Made by a program: the position numbers and the translations under genes. From Laburnicola sp. R22_1 (Eukaryota > Ascomycota > Dothideomycetes > Pleosporales > Didymosphaeriaceae), in the NCBI GenBank assembly GCA_014281115.1, contig JACONQ010000002.1, forward strand, positions 3,720,001-3,784,000: DNA of 64,000 nucleotides, read 5' to 3'. Below, in pieces: positions 23,229 through 34,938 of the stretch. Below the pieces are notes generated by a model. That model ran no database searches, was not told the origin of the DNA, and saw only the letters and a program-made list of their open reading frames with translations. The first letter of the stretch is position 1. The number at the start of each line of letters is the position of its first letter.

Positions 23229-26200
23229 ATGGCAACGCCAAAGGACAAAAAAGTTATACTAAAAGGGATAGACAACTTTAAACTATAGTACACAGTTTTT
23301 AAACGTATCGCGCGCACACTATGCGTCCTAAAATACGTTAACCTAGAGACTACAAACCTTGTGGTGCTAGAAGACGTTAAATTCAACCCTAATAAAAACC
23401 TTAATATTGCAGTGTGAAAAGAGAAATATAAGCGCAAATAAGAATGTAAGAAATCGCTAAGTAAGCTTAAAAGCCACATTACGAGTATAGTGAGGGACAA
23501 TATACTAATTTCTATGCCTGCCGACTACACTATTGCAGAACAAATTAGGTTCCTTTATAAGAACTACTTAAAACTAATAGTTATAAAATAAGAAGAAGCA
23601 GACTATTAATATAACAAGGCGAAGAAGTACACGCCTAGTCGCTAGTTAATTAAGGACTGGATAAACAACTTTCAAATTCATCTTAATAAGGCCATTAAAC
23701 TAAAGGTTCTAGCTATCTAGAGTTTCGCTCCCTAGCTTAATCTTCTTAAGCTCTTTCACGCTATTAATTTAGGGTTTACAGCAATAATAAATAAGAAAGT
23801 TTATAAGGCCTATTTAGCATATATTAACGCAGAACTTAACCTACTAGCTTTAATAGTCTACACTATACTAGCTATTATTAATTGCGTAGGCGTTATTATT
23901 ACACTAGAGCAACTTATTATAGTCCCTGCACTACTACTAAGTATACCCAACAAGGTATCTATCGCGGCGCTTATTTAACACTACTAAACAACGCCGTACC
24001 TATATAGCTTAAATAAGGGCAATATATAAGGCACTACCCATACCACGCTTAATAAAGTATAGTCTCCTTACTATACAGATGCGAGAAATTAGAGCTGTAG
24101 CTTAACGCCTTCGAACAATATGGGAGGACTTTAGAATAATAGAAAGCGCACTAATACTAAGATCGCTAGTGGTTTGCAAAGAAAGCCTTGTCCTTGTGGC
24201 AAAGGCAATACCTACCTAGATAACCTACAATAGGGAGCTTGTCTATATATCTGCACCTGGCTGCAAGGAATTAGGTTTAAAATCGACCTAGCTTGCGTCA
24301 AAGCCATTTAAAGATATAGTGAGGTTACTAAATAGGCTAAGCTGCTTAACAAAATATAAATAAGAGAGAAGGTAAAGCGAGATCGCGTTACACCTATAGG
24401 TTATATTAACGCTAGCAACTAAGCCTCTAATAGAGAATACAAATAGGCACACGTCATAAAATACCTCGCAATAAGTAATAAGCGACGTCTAACCTTAGTA
24501 CTCTGTTACTCTTAGATTCTTAATTGTGGTTTAGATATACACGTCTGTAATAAGCCTAATAAGTTTATATAGATTTGTCTTATAATACTAGGCAAAAGGA
24601 TTAGTTATAGAGAAGACTTAGTAGAAATCGCCGTATAGGGTGAATGCGACATTAAAATCCAGACACTAGGTGGACCTATAAGGACTATATTAAGGAACGT
24701 TACCTTATGTCCAGGCTTTATCACCTCACTAGTGTCGCTCTTAAGGCTTAGAGGAAAAGATATTCACTTTAACTTAGGGCGTGAATGCCTATACATAAAG
24801 GATGGCACTAAGAATCCTATCTAGGCAATAGTTAAACCTATAGGCGGTCACTATATTCTAGTGGACTAACAGTCTCCCCCAGCACCACTAGAGGACCACA
24901 CTAACAGACCTTTCCTAGCGCTTGCCAACAAAGGAAGCTATAAGAAACCCTCTATTATACTACTACCTAACCGCATGTTATCCGGTCTTTACGCACACGT
25001 CTTAATGGGCTATGCTAGAGCTAAATTAATAGAGAAACTAAGTCACAACGTTGCTAGTATAGCTCTGCTCACATCTCCTCCCCCTAGTATATAAGACTGC
25101 GAACAATGTAGAGTTAATAAGGCTTTACAGATTATCTTATAGAGATCTAATAGAGAGCACTAACCTACGCGTACATTTAAAGCTATTGCTATTAATATTA
25201 TCGCACTTAACGCCAAATCTCTTATGGGCAACTAGTATATCTTTTATAGTTACTATCTTGTCTCTAAGACCTATATAGTGTATAGTATACCCGATCGATC
25301 TATAGATATCCTGGATAGAGTTTTTAAACTTATGGATAGACATATTAAACGCCGCTACAACGCTAGCCTAGTGTTCGTACTAATAGACAGAGAAAGAGCT
25401 TATAGGTTTTAGAATAACCTTAGTGTAGTTAAGCACTGCAAACAATAAGGCATTACTATATAGCTCTGGTCCCCTAACACTACAGAACAATTAGGCCATA
25501 TAGAATAGTTAGGAAAGATGCTAATCACTGTGTCTTAATTACTTAGGACTACGTCTAACCTTCCACTTTACCTGTGCGAAGAGATGTACGTCTATATGGC
25601 ATATCTACTTAATTAGACTCCTATTAAATTATTAAACTAAACCACACCGTTTAAGGCTGCATATGGCAAACCGCCCTCTATCGCTTATCTACGCATCTAC
25701 AGATGTAGAGCATACTACCTTCGCAAGAAGATTCCCTAAACAGATAAACTTTTCCTAAGGGCGCTTATTAGTTACTTGGTAGGCGTAGACTTACGTAATA
25801 TCTACTATATATGGGTACTAAAAGCTGTATTCCGTAGACATAGAGGCAAGGTCATTTAAATAAGGGATGTTACCTTTAATAAAGAACTATTCTTTAGATC
25901 CACTAATAAAGAGAGCCTACTTGGCATTTAGTTAGATTAAGCCATCGACAATATTAAGATTAAAGAATTAGAAAGTGAGTAGGAAGATTCTAATAAGGAA
26001 GTATATAAAGACGCTAAGCTATCTATCCTTCCTACTAAAATCCTACTCGTAGGCGAGAAATCAGGCCAAGCTTATAATGTACACTGTGGCAGAGATGTAT
26101 ACCCTTTACTAGTTTCTATAGTTAATTAGACCTCCGCGCCGCCAACGTTAGTAATAGCTACACCGCTAACGCCCTCTTAGTCCTCTGCGTCCCCTACACC

Positions 26201-28000
26201 TATATTAATGGGACCTCCTGCGCAAAGAAAGCGATATAGGACTAATACCCATCTCTAAACTACTAATGTGTTGCCTAAACGCACACGAAATTCTGCTGCC
26301 AACGCTATCCAGACTTATTAGAATACGTTCGCGTCGGCCTCACTACTAGACAAAGTGCCCTAATTAATCGCACTATTACAGTAAGTCCACAGAGACCAGC
26401 TTCCGCCCCTACCTTAATTTTAGAATAATGTCCTAAAACTCCCTATGTGGTTTAGAGAAGGCTTTATAGCAGCTGCAAAGAAGGAGCTGAATACTATTGC
26501 TAGAAAGGAGACATACACTAAGATTCCGCTCTTAGAGCTCTCTCTAAGCACTAAAGTCTTGCCACTTATGTGGGTCTTTATATACAAACTTAATTAAGGC
26601 TATCTAGCCAAGTTTAAAGTAAGGATTGTTGTGAGAGGAGACTTGCAGACTGTTGTAGGTGACACCCATGCTGCTACTCTTACTATACGAATATTCCGCG
26701 CTCTTATGGCAATTGCCGCCTACTTTAATATGGACATACGTTAATACGATGCTGTCAATGCTTTTACTAACGCCAAACTCCCTGAACCTGTTTACACCTT
26801 TTAACTAGAAGGTTTCCGTGACAGCGGGCACTACTGGCAACTTCATCGCGCCCTTTATGGCCTTAAGACGTTACCACTACTCTGGTACGAAGACTTTACA
26901 ACTACACTTAAGAGCTTTGGTCTATTACTAGTACTTAACGCACCCTGTCTATAGAGAGACAACCGCATTATTGTCTTCTTTTACATGGACGACATTATTA
27001 CTATAGCTCTTCTAGGTTATTTATCCTTTCTTAACACCTTTAAACGCAAGCTTGTCAAATAGTATAAAATCACTAACTTATAAGGCTAAGAGAACTCTAC
27101 TTTCTGTGGTATTACCACACATAGAGACCGCGACAATAGTTATCTTTGGTTATTACAACGTGACTATATCCAGAAAATCTACGCTAAATACCTGGCACCT
27201 TAAAAGTCGTCCTAGACTAAGACACCTGCTTTACCTCTACCTTTCAAGGAGCTTATACTATTAATAGAGTCTAAGAATAAGAACACATCTTATTATTACT
27301 CCCAGATAGTTGGATCTATTAGCTACGCCGCTAGTGCTACACGTCTAGATATTGCCAAAGCTTATTTAAAATTGGCTAAATTCCTTACTAACCCTGGCCC
27401 TAAACACTTATTAGCTGCATATTAGTGCCTCGCATACCTGCATTACTCCTAGGATCTAGCACTACACTACTCTATAGACTACACTACTCCGCATCTCTAT
27501 TAAAAAGATACTAAAGAGACTGACTTCTATGGCGCAACTAACGCGTCTTACGCTAATTATAAGGCAACCCGCAAGTCCTTATAAGGCTATATCTTCTTCC
27601 TATTTGGCGGTTTAATTAACTAGAAAGCAACGCTCTAACACTACGTTGTTAAGTTAACTACTAAAGCCGAACTCATCTTACTCTCTGCAGGGTACACTAA
27701 GTACTACTAGTAGTCTAGGATCTTTAATAATCTTCACCTAGACTTTGAGGAACAACCCTCTATGTACTGTAACAATAAACAGACAATTCGTTTACTAGTT
27801 ATAGAGTCCCCTTAGCTAAAAACAACCCTTCGATATGTGGATATACACTACTATTAGTTATAGGAATAGGCACTACAAGGAACTATTACTCCCGCTTATA
27901 TTAAAACTAACTCTTAGCCCGCTAACAGCCTTATAAAACTTCTACCTAAATAGAAGCATTAGGAATAGTTAAAGCTCTTATAACTTAAGCCTATTCTAAA
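23229..28000 (+). pseudogene. Copia gag-pol polyprotein, RIP-inactivated
   Basis: ATG 23,229 opens a gag-like region (MATPKDKKVILKGIDNF, then many stops). A protease-like stretch lies at 24,510-24,860 (CGLDIHVCN, LGRECLYIKDG, GGHYILVD), with the catalytic D of DSG read as N. Integrase covers about 24,980-25,800: HX..CEQC finger near 25,100, then FKAIAINIIALN, where the first catalytic Asp is Asn (AAT 25,194-25,196). Reverse transcriptase is at 26,450-27,080 (YDAVNAFTNAKL, LHRALYGLK, active site FYMDDI at 26,979-26,996). RNase H is at 27,300-28,000 (ASYANYKATRKSLQGYIF, TTKAELILLSAGY). One polyprotein is likely, but frames were not followed base by base. The end is approximate. Confidence 0.8.
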
Positions 28001-29233
28001 GTAGATTATAGGTAAACAAGTAGAGTCTTTAAGCTCTTACACCTCTGCGACCTTATAGTAGAATATTAGCGATTTAGGTAACCTATAAATCTCACTCTGT
28101 CCCTGCGCCTATAGTCTCTAGAATCACTGTGTTTTACTATGTTAATAAGGCCTATAGCTACGCGCTCCTCTAGTCTAATGCTCCTCTATCTCTACATGTT
28201 AATAAGGCACATAGCCACGCGCCCCTCTAGTCTAATATTGCCCCTAAGCACTGCTCTATTCTGGCACCCTACTTTCCCTGTGTTTTATAGTAACAAGACC
28301 TTACACGTGTTGTATTATAGCTCTAGTAAGAAGAATCTTAACATTTAACGCAGAGCACTGTCTATTAAGAAGTTAACAATAGCTAATAACTGTCTACACC
28401 TAGGTGGATTAGCTACCTATTCTGCGGATTAGTTCCCTTAGTACCTACACACCTAAGGCACAAGTCTAGGTATTAGCAAGGAGTTCTGTCTCCTTATGCT
28501 GGCGCAGCTATATAGAGTGGTTCCGCCCACTTACGCTGGAGTCAATCACACTAGAGTTATTAAGACGGCTCATATTAATAACAAACACAGGCAGACCTTA
28601 GCACTAGACTAGGACCTACCTTTTCTTATTTTAAGACCAGACTCTTCTATAAGGTACGCCCTTACTTGCTAGCCTAGCTATATAGAACAGTTACAATTGT
28701 TTACGCTAGTACCTGGGCAGACTGCTTTCTTATAGTAATTTTACATTAAAATAGACCCAATCTACTATTACAAGCTATATACTAAGGACACTCAGACGCT
28801 GACCCACACACAGACGGCTTAGGTAACCTATTAGTCTCACCCCATTCTGGCGGTTTAGGTGACCAATAAATCTCACCCCATTCTTACACTTATAGTCCAC
28901 AAAATCACTGTGTTTTACACTGTTAATAAGGCATATGGCCACGCGCCCCTCTAGTCCGACACCATGTTAATAAGGCACATGGCTACGCGCCCCTCTAGTC
29001 TAACACCTCTTAGCTCACTCACACTATTGTCACAGTGTTTTAGGGTAACTTTTATAGTAAGCAGCCCACACAAGAACCTGCTAACAGCTCCTTTTTCTTC
29101 CCCTCACTGAGGTTAGGAGTTGTTTGTTGCCTGTCGCGCCAATTTGACTTTATCTCTTGTCGCCACGCATACCTGTTTTGACTCAGGACCTGGCATCTCT
29201 TAGATTACCACTATTGGCAATCTAAAGGGGGTG
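28001..29233 (+). repeat. Copia 3' region with internal duplications
   Basis: A block of about 165 bp at 28,070-28,236 recurs at 28,851-29,010. Both contain TTAGGT, AATCTCAC, TCACTGTGTTTTAC and two tandem copies of GTTAATAAGGC followed by ACGCGC and CTCTAGTC. A shorter direct repeat, TTAGGTRACC plus TCTCACCCCATTCT, lies at about 28,818-28,886. Between the blocks (28,350-28,810) is sequence with a few open stretches but no domain I recognise. The polypurine tract (AAAGGGGG) at about 29,223-29,230 precedes the 3' LTR. Confidence 0.7.
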
Positions 29234-29413
29234 TGTAAGACTGCCGCATGGCTGTATGGTCGGTCCTTGGTCACATAACCTCGGCCGGAATAACCTTATG
29301 CCTAGCCTCACCCATACACCTTCAGGCCCTCGGTCCTCCATAGTAATGACACACCTCTTTTCTCATGGTCAACCCATATCACTATGAATTACTGTGATCT
29401 TTACTATCTTACA
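29234..29413 (+). repeat. 3' LTR of the Copia element
   Basis: 180 bp, matching 22,813-22,992 with a few transitions. Followed by the target duplicate AAATT. Confidence 0.93.
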
Positions 29414-29990
29414 AAATTATATTAAAGCTACTCTAGGTTTGTATAAATGCTTAGAGAAAGCTTAAAACTATTTAAAAGTACTAGAAAGTATTTTAAAATA
29501 AAAAATGCTTACCTCTAAAGCTAAAAGTAAGTAATAAAATCTAGGTATTAAACTAGTATATAAAGTTAATAAGACTAAATAAAAAATTAGATAAAAAGTT
29601 CTTTAGACCTAAAGTAGTGAAGAAATACTATTAGTTCTTTACTAACTACCTACTAAATTAACCTATTACAACTTAGTAAGATATATTTAGTATTTTATCT
29701 ATTCTTATTAGAACTATATAAACTCTATATAGATAACCTACACCTATAAGGTCTAATTAAGGATATATTACGCTAGTTTAGCGATAATGTCTATAATATT
29801 AACTATATTGTTAATTAATAATAGAATGTGGATAGATAGTGGGAGTACCTGATTAAATGGTTAGGTTACGATGATAAGGAGAACTCTTAGGAGCCGAGTG
29901 CCTTAATTAGTGGGAACGCATTAAAAGAGTATTAGAAAAAACTAAAGGTATCTCTAAGAAAATCAGTACTAACCATCGAGCTGCAAACTA
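29414..29990 (+). pseudogene. Gypsy pol 3' remnant with chromodomain
   Basis: At about 29,825-29,945 one frame reads WEYLIKWLGYDDKENS, then EPSALI and NALKEY, the C-terminal chromodomain of chromovirus integrases. RIP stops stand where Trp codons are expected. Upstream sequence (29,640-29,800) resembles the linker before the chromodomain. No LTRs were found for it. Composition changes sharply to normal after about 29,985. Confidence 0.6.
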
Positions 29991-30605
29991 AGCGAGGTCG
30001 AGGCGACCTCTAAAAAAGAGGGAAGGCGAACGAGAATAAGGTCCAATTTGGACCCATCTAGTACCATTTGGACCCATCCAAGTGCCTTTAGTCCCATTTG
30101 AGTGTTTTGTTCAACGAAGAGTGGTTGTGGCCAATGATGAGGTTGTTTTACCCTTTTATCCTTCAAAAGTCCCTACGTGTCTCCCACTGGGAGTTTGGTA
30201 GTGGACAATGCCTTGCTGGGCAAGGGCGTTTTAGTGGGGAACAATTTGTCGAACATCTCTAAGTATGAGACTTCTTCACCTATCAAAGGCACATCACTAG
30301 AGTAGAGGAGAATGGAAGGATGCGTATCGTTTGATTGCTCTACCTCCTATGAAGGGGAAGTTGGACCGGATTGCGCCATTTGGTACCCGATCAACCCCTT
30401 GAACGCCTATTCAGGCCTATGGGTATCTATCTTCCGAAGAAGTACGCAGAAAAGAGCAGAAACCAAGGAAAAGCCGGATAGCCATGAATCATTCCCAAAT
30501 CACCATCTTCCATTCATCAACCTATTGGCACTGCTATGCCATCACACGCGGTTCGTCTGGTCCAGATTGCGCCAGAAAGAGCCAAATAGGACCCATGGGG
30601 AACCA
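29991..30605. other. Normal-composition intergenic DNA, no gene recognised
   Basis: The left edge of the unRIPed island. It contains short repeated phrases (ATTTGGACCCAT twice near 30,047-30,077). The long plus-strand reading frame starting 30,312 has no recognisable domain and overlaps a better minus-strand candidate, so it is not annotated. Confidence 0.5.
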
Positions 30606-31087
30606 TTAGGCCTCTCTCCACCAGTCCTTGCCCAGCTGCGCGCGGGCCTCACCAGCGGACTTATAGATGGTGCACTTCTTGATATCCAGCCACTTCATGT
30701 CATGGTTGACAAAGAAGTTAAGGCGGATTGCAGTGCGCTGATTCAACTCTTTAAGGAGTCGAGAGGTGATCTTGGACTTGGCACCACCAGCAGCGTTACC
30801 ATAGACATCTCCAGTCGGAATGGCAGGAACCGCCGCCAAAGCCTCGTCAACCCGGGCTTGTTGCTCCTGACGACGATGTGCGTCGGCACTTTGGACCGGA
30901 GGAAGCACGACAGGGGCAGGTGGCGCCCGACGGGGTCGATCCTCGCCAGTTGGCGCCTTCTCCAGCCCCTCCAAGTCAGTGGGACAGTTCCAGCGCAAAT
31001 GAAGGAAGCACACTCCACACAAATCAAGGCGGACTTGACCAGGAACTCGTCCTGGTACGCCGCCTCACGGGAAGCTCGGGAAGACAT
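30606..31087 (-). pseudogene. Hypothetical protein with one frameshift
   Basis: From ATG 31,087 one frame reads MSSRASREAAYQDEFLVKSA. Moving one base near 31,025-31,030 continues as LDLCGVCFLHLRWNCP and then stays open for more than 130 codons to the stop at 30,606, ending ARAQLGKDWWREA. The long open run, the CxxC...C cluster next to the shift and the even codon composition suggest a real gene damaged by one missing base, or a short intron that I cannot define. The middle is Pro/Arg/Gln-rich, the C-terminal part charged (KITSRLLKELNQRTAIRL). I do not recognise the family. It may belong to a mobile element, given its surroundings. Confidence 0.35.
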
Positions 31088-31220
31088 GCCGAAATCGTGC
31101 CAATTGATGCCAGATAGATCCAATTGTTGCCGATTGTCGCCAGAAGTAGTCGAGGGATGCCAGAAGCCAGAGAATATCACTAATAAAAGCCATTAAAGGT
31201 CAAATGCAGGGAAAGGAAGT

Positions 31221-31267
31221 CGATATAGTCCTGTTAGTGTCAGTTAGTACCTAATAGCACTATATCG
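31221..31267. repeat. Short imperfect hairpin
   Basis: CGATATAGTCCTGTTA pairs with TAATAGCACTATATCG across about 15 nt, two mismatches in 16 bp. It lies in intergenic DNA upstream of the Harbinger element and may be the remnant of paired inverted ends. Function unknown. Confidence 0.45.
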
Positions 31268-31925
31268 CACCCAACCATTACAGAGGTGCTTACAGTAGAT
31301 AGGAATGTGCAAGAGCTGCACGCCTTAAAGCTAGTGAGTAAGGTATCCTGGCGATTGTCAGCAGAATATCGCAGCCATGAACCAAGCCATAGGAAATACC
31401 TACCCAGATTGGCAAGTGGGGATTACCTGGACAGGTTTGAAGCCTTGTGGCGGGATACCTATACTGCGCCGTTTGCGCCAAGCCCGATGAGCCATCCAGG
31501 TCATGTGACTTACAGGCATGGTCTGTGCGCCGGCGCCCTGGATGAGAGGCAAAAGTAAAGGTAAAGAAAGAGGCGCGATAGAAGTGGGCACATATATAGT
31601 GCAGGTTTATCTCAAACGCTCAAACCACTTTTTCTAGCTATTTAGGCCCTGTTTGGTTCCTCCGGTAGGGAGCTCCGTTTTGCCTCCGGTTTGATTACTT
31701 AGCAAAACGGAGTTGTAAACGGAGCCGTGTTTGGTTTTGTAACGCCGTTTTGAAGCCGTACCGGATGCCGTTTTGCGTACCGGAGCTTGGCAATAAAACA
31801 TCCTTGCTAGCCTGAAAAAAGCCCACTTTCTACTTTTTTAGGCCAAACGGAGCTCCAGTGTAGCTACAGATGCCTGAGGGCACCTGTAGCTGTACCGGAG
31901 TACTTTGACGGCGTCACGTGCGGCC

Positions 31926-33166
31926 ATGTCGAATCGTTTGAGCCAACCTATGATGATGGCCGTAGTGGGTGCCCTTAGCAGCGTCGTAGCTGTCCTAGCC
32001 CACCAGCTGGATAACAAAGCCAGGCCCACGGGCGTCAGATCCCGTTCAAACGATCAAGGGAGGGGTGCGCGGTGGCTGGATGACTGCCTGGGCGACCCAA
32101 CTCAGCTATTTCAGGAGACACGACTCCGGCCGGCGGCGTGGCATGTACTTATCGAGTACATGAAATCCTATGAGCTCGTCGGCGACGGCAGGATCTCCAT
32201 GGAGGAGAAGATCCTTACCTTTTTGTATATTTGCAGCAACGGGGCTTCATGGCGTAACACTATGCGTAAAGTAGGGCATTCGATGGAGTCGATAAGTCGG
32301 TAAGTAACCTAGCGGTAAGGGTGAACTGGGTTGACGATTATAGTAATTTTCATGAGGTACTTGACGCCCTGTTGCCGCTGTACAAGGACGTCGTCAAGTC
32401 CCCAGAGGACGTACATGAGGTGCCGGAGAGGATAAGAGATGACCCAAAAAGATACCCATTTTTCGAGGACTGTATCGGAGCTCTGGACGGCACCCAGATT
32501 GCAATCCATATGCCTGTCGCCGCCCAAAGGCGTTATCGAAATCGCCATGGAGATCTTACGCAAAACGTCCTCGCCGTCGTCGATTTTGACATGAATTTCA
32601 TGTACTTATTGCCCGGGTGGGAGGGCAGCGCTCATGACGGCAGGGTACTGAAAAGCGCTCGGGATAAGGGCTTTGCAGCTCCTCCAGGCAAGTACTTTGT
32701 CGCCGACGCTGGGTACGTCAATAGCAATGATATAATGGTGCCGTATCGCGGCGTACGGTACCATCTCCGAGAGATTTATGAGGTGGGGATGAGCCCGGCG
32801 ACGCCGCAAGAGTTGTTCAATTATCGCCATTCGAGCCTGAGAAATATTGTGGAGCGTTGTTTTGGTGTTTTCAAAAGGCGCTGGCGGATTTTTGACAGGC
32901 CACATGAGTTCGATATTAAGACTCAGGTCAAGCTTGTGTACGCCCTGGCTGCCCTCCATAATCTCATCAATTTGGTGTACAAAGTTGACGAGGATCTTGA
33001 TGAGATGGAGGAGTATGAGGGTGAGGGCTCAGAGCACCTGCGGCGCGACGCCGAAACCGATGGGGATTTTGACGCCGGCGACCCTGGGATAGAGGAGCGG
33101 CGGGATCGTATAGCAGAGGACATGTGGGAGCAGTATATAACTGCTCGCAGAGTCGTATATAGTTGA
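31926..33166 (+). CDS. PIF/Harbinger DDE transposase
   Basis: Two exons, 31,926-32,299 and 32,344-33,166, give about 398 residues. The 44-nt intron starts GTAAGT and ends TAG, and joins CG to T with the frame kept (SISR to NFHEVLD). The start is the first ATG in the open frame (MSNRLSQPMMM). Exon 1 holds a helical N-terminal region (FLYICSNGASWRNTM). The DDE_4 nuclease domain follows with all three acids: D in IGALDGTQIAI, D in GSAHDGRVL and E in NIVERCFGVFKRRW. The protein would cut and join transposon ends in the nucleus together with the partner encoded at 33,277-34,584. No internal stops; codon use is like host genes. It may still be active. Confidence 0.88.
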
Positions 33167-33276
33167 GTAATTGGGTAGGTGGGCAGAGAGGTGGGCGAGT
33201 TGATGAGCAAAAGTTTGGTGTTAAGAAATTGAAAAAGTACGCTAGCGTCAGTTTAGTAGAGCGGTCGTCCTGAGAT

Positions 33277-34584
33277 TCATTGTAATTTATAGTGATTTGG
33301 AGTAAGATTCACTAAAAGTATAAATTTTGCGGGCAAATCTTGGTCTTGGCGGAACAAAAATCTTATAAAAAGTACTCTAGATGAACTGAGGGACGACGGC
33401 CCTCCTAAGGTGAAAACTCGCGCTGCGCACGCGCCACTATCGTCAGTCTTGGCATGAAGTTGAGCTTTTTTGTCAATTTTGACGCTCAACTCTCCATCCC
33501 CCACCCACTCTAACGACTCTATTTTCTCCTGTAACTCGTCCCGCAGAGTCTCCTTGTTGTCAAAAGCGGTGGAGTTAAGTATAACGTTGCAGCGGTGCTT
33601 TATCCAGGCCTTCTGCGCGCTGCGCGATTTCATACTGAGGAAGACTTTGGCGTCAAACTCGTCCTTAAAACCCTCGAGGATAGGGTACTTGAGTCGATCA
33701 TCCAGCGACTGGTAAGCCTCTATAAACTGTACAATAGCGTCTTGCTGATAGTCCCTAGAGTTGACTGCAACGAGCTCTGAGATCGCCGACGTCAAATGGT
33801 CAATTCTTTGGCCCATACGCTCCTCCGACGTCGTCTTATTTTTCGCCCGCTTCTCCTGGTTCCTGAGTAACCTGGTGCCCGCGCGTTTACGACGCCCACC
33901 TGAGGCCTCACTGCCTGACGTCTCCATCGAAAAGTCGTCCTCAACTGACGTCGCCGGCTCCGATTGTGTCTCAAGGAAGTCGTCAATTGTGGTGGCGTCC
34001 TCACCCGTGGCGGAATAGCCTTCGAACAACTTCTCATGCAACTCAGGGAAATCCAGAGGTCTCCTTCTATACTTTCTAGCCTCCTTGTGGGCATGAAAGT
34101 ACGAGTCAAGTACGGGCGCGTCGGCGACGACCCTCCCATCTTCATACGAGAAGCCTGATTGACGGAGGAGCTCCGACCAGATTCTGTACTCCTTCTTACA
34201 GCTGTCGTACTTATCCTTGACCTGTTTTACGGTCACCAGCTCAGTGGCAACTTCAGCCACCTTATCGCGGGCGTACGTCCACGCCTCAGGTTTGAACTTA
34301 TTATCCGCGCGATGGCCAGCGTCAGCCTGGTCGCTGAGGGCCTCTAGTAAAGCCTCTAGCATCGTGGTGCTCCACATGAGCTTTTTGGCCTTATTTCCAT
34401 CGGGGGTGGGTGACGGCGACCATGTCACGGCTCGCGACGACGCTCGGGACTCTGCAGACGACGGCGACGGTGACGGTGAGGATGAGGGCGCTGACGGCGA
34501 CGACGACGACGACGACAGGGCCTCAGCTGCGAGGCGCTGGAGAACCTTATGGCGTATTAAACCTTGCGATGGAGTTTGCAACAT
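33277..34584 (-). CDS. Harbinger Myb/SANT-like DNA-binding partner
   Basis: A single open frame of 435 residues from ATG 34,584, convergent with the transposase and separated from it by 110 bp. Residues 20-60 are Ser/Pro-rich. Residues about 68-180 form a Myb/SANT-like domain (MLEALLEALSDQADAGHRAD, VKDKYDSCKKEYRIWSELL, then VLDSYFHAHKEARKYRRRPL). A basic Arg/Lys patch at 225-255 could be a nuclear signal. The last part is charged and helical. In this superfamily the partner binds transposon ends and helps bring the transposase into the nucleus. The C-terminal 40 residues look atypical and could hide an unrecognised intron. Confidence 0.83.
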   Translation of the reverse strand: MLQTPSQGLIRHKVLQRLAAEALSSSSSSPSAPSSSPSPSPSSAESRASSRAVTWSPSPTPDGNKAKKLMWSTTMLEALLEALSDQADAGHRADNKFKPEAWTYARDKVAEVATELVTVKQVKDKYDSCKKEYRIWSELLRQSGFSYEDGRVVADAPVLDSYFHAHKEARKYRRRPLDFPELHEKLFEGYSATGEDATTIDDFLETQSEPATSVEDDFSMETSGSEASGGRRKRAGTRLLRNQEKRAKNKTTSEERMGQRIDHLTSAISELVAVNSRDYQQDAIVQFIEAYQSLDDRLKYPILEGFKDEFDAKVFLSMKSRSAQKAWIKHRCNVILNSTAFDNKETLRDELQEKIESLEWVGDGELSVKIDKKAQLHAKTDDSGACAARVFTLGGPSSLSSSRVLFIRFLFRQDQDLPAKFILLVNLTPNHYKLQ

Positions 34585-34938
34585 GGTTTTTACAATACAA
34601 TCACTAAAAAATTAACAAAGGTAGCTAGGAGCCAACACCAGGACGACGATGGATAACGGAGACGTGCCAAACAGTACTCCGTTTGATCTATGCCTGTCAG
34701 CCAAGCCGCCGTCGAAAACCCCTGTACGCCTCGGCGGCTTACTCGGCGATTACCTGTACAAAACGGAGTAGAAAACGGAATCGAAACCAAACAGGCCCTT
34801 AAGAGCCTTTCGGGCTGCGGTTAAGTGAGACAAGAAAGACCTTTCGCGCTAAGAAGCTAGTAGAGAGTAAAACGCTCCGTTATAAGTTTTTAATTTTCAA
34901 AATCTTTCATAAAAAAAGAGATCAGCGTGATCACTATA

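Larger units (their letters stand above)
22813..29413 (+). mobile_element. Ty1/Copia LTR retrotransposon, RIP-mutated
   Basis: 6,601 bp between two 180-bp LTRs (TGTAAGACTGCC to CTTACA), with AAATT duplicated at 22,808-22,812 and 29,414-29,418. Just after the left LTR, GTTATGAGCCC is complementary to the anticodon stem-loop of initiator Met tRNA. Domain order protease, integrase, reverse transcriptase, RNase H identifies Copia. About 1.2 kb of extra sequence with internal duplications lies between RNase H and the 3' LTR. RIP stops occur throughout. Confidence 0.93.
31645..34798. mobile_element. PIF/Harbinger DNA transposon, apparently intact
   Basis: 3,154 bp. Ends begin GGCCCTGTTTGG at left and GGGCCTGTTTGG at right (reverse strand), followed at both sides by several CTCCGTTTT / AACGGAGT subterminal repeats. 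Target duplicate TTA lies at 31,642-31,644 and 34,799-34,801, the standard 3-bp TWA site of this superfamily. It carries two convergent genes: a DDE transposase and a Myb/SANT-like partner, both needed for transposition in characterised PIF/Harbinger systems. Unlike all its neighbours it shows no RIP-type stops. Confidence 0.93.

Noticed and set aside
28070..29010. Spaced repeats as a CRISPR-like array
   Set aside because: Only a few copies with irregular spacing inside a retrotransposon of a eukaryote.
30312..31196. Plus-strand frame of 294 codons
   Set aside because: No domain or low-complexity logic. The overlapping minus-strand reading has better protein character.
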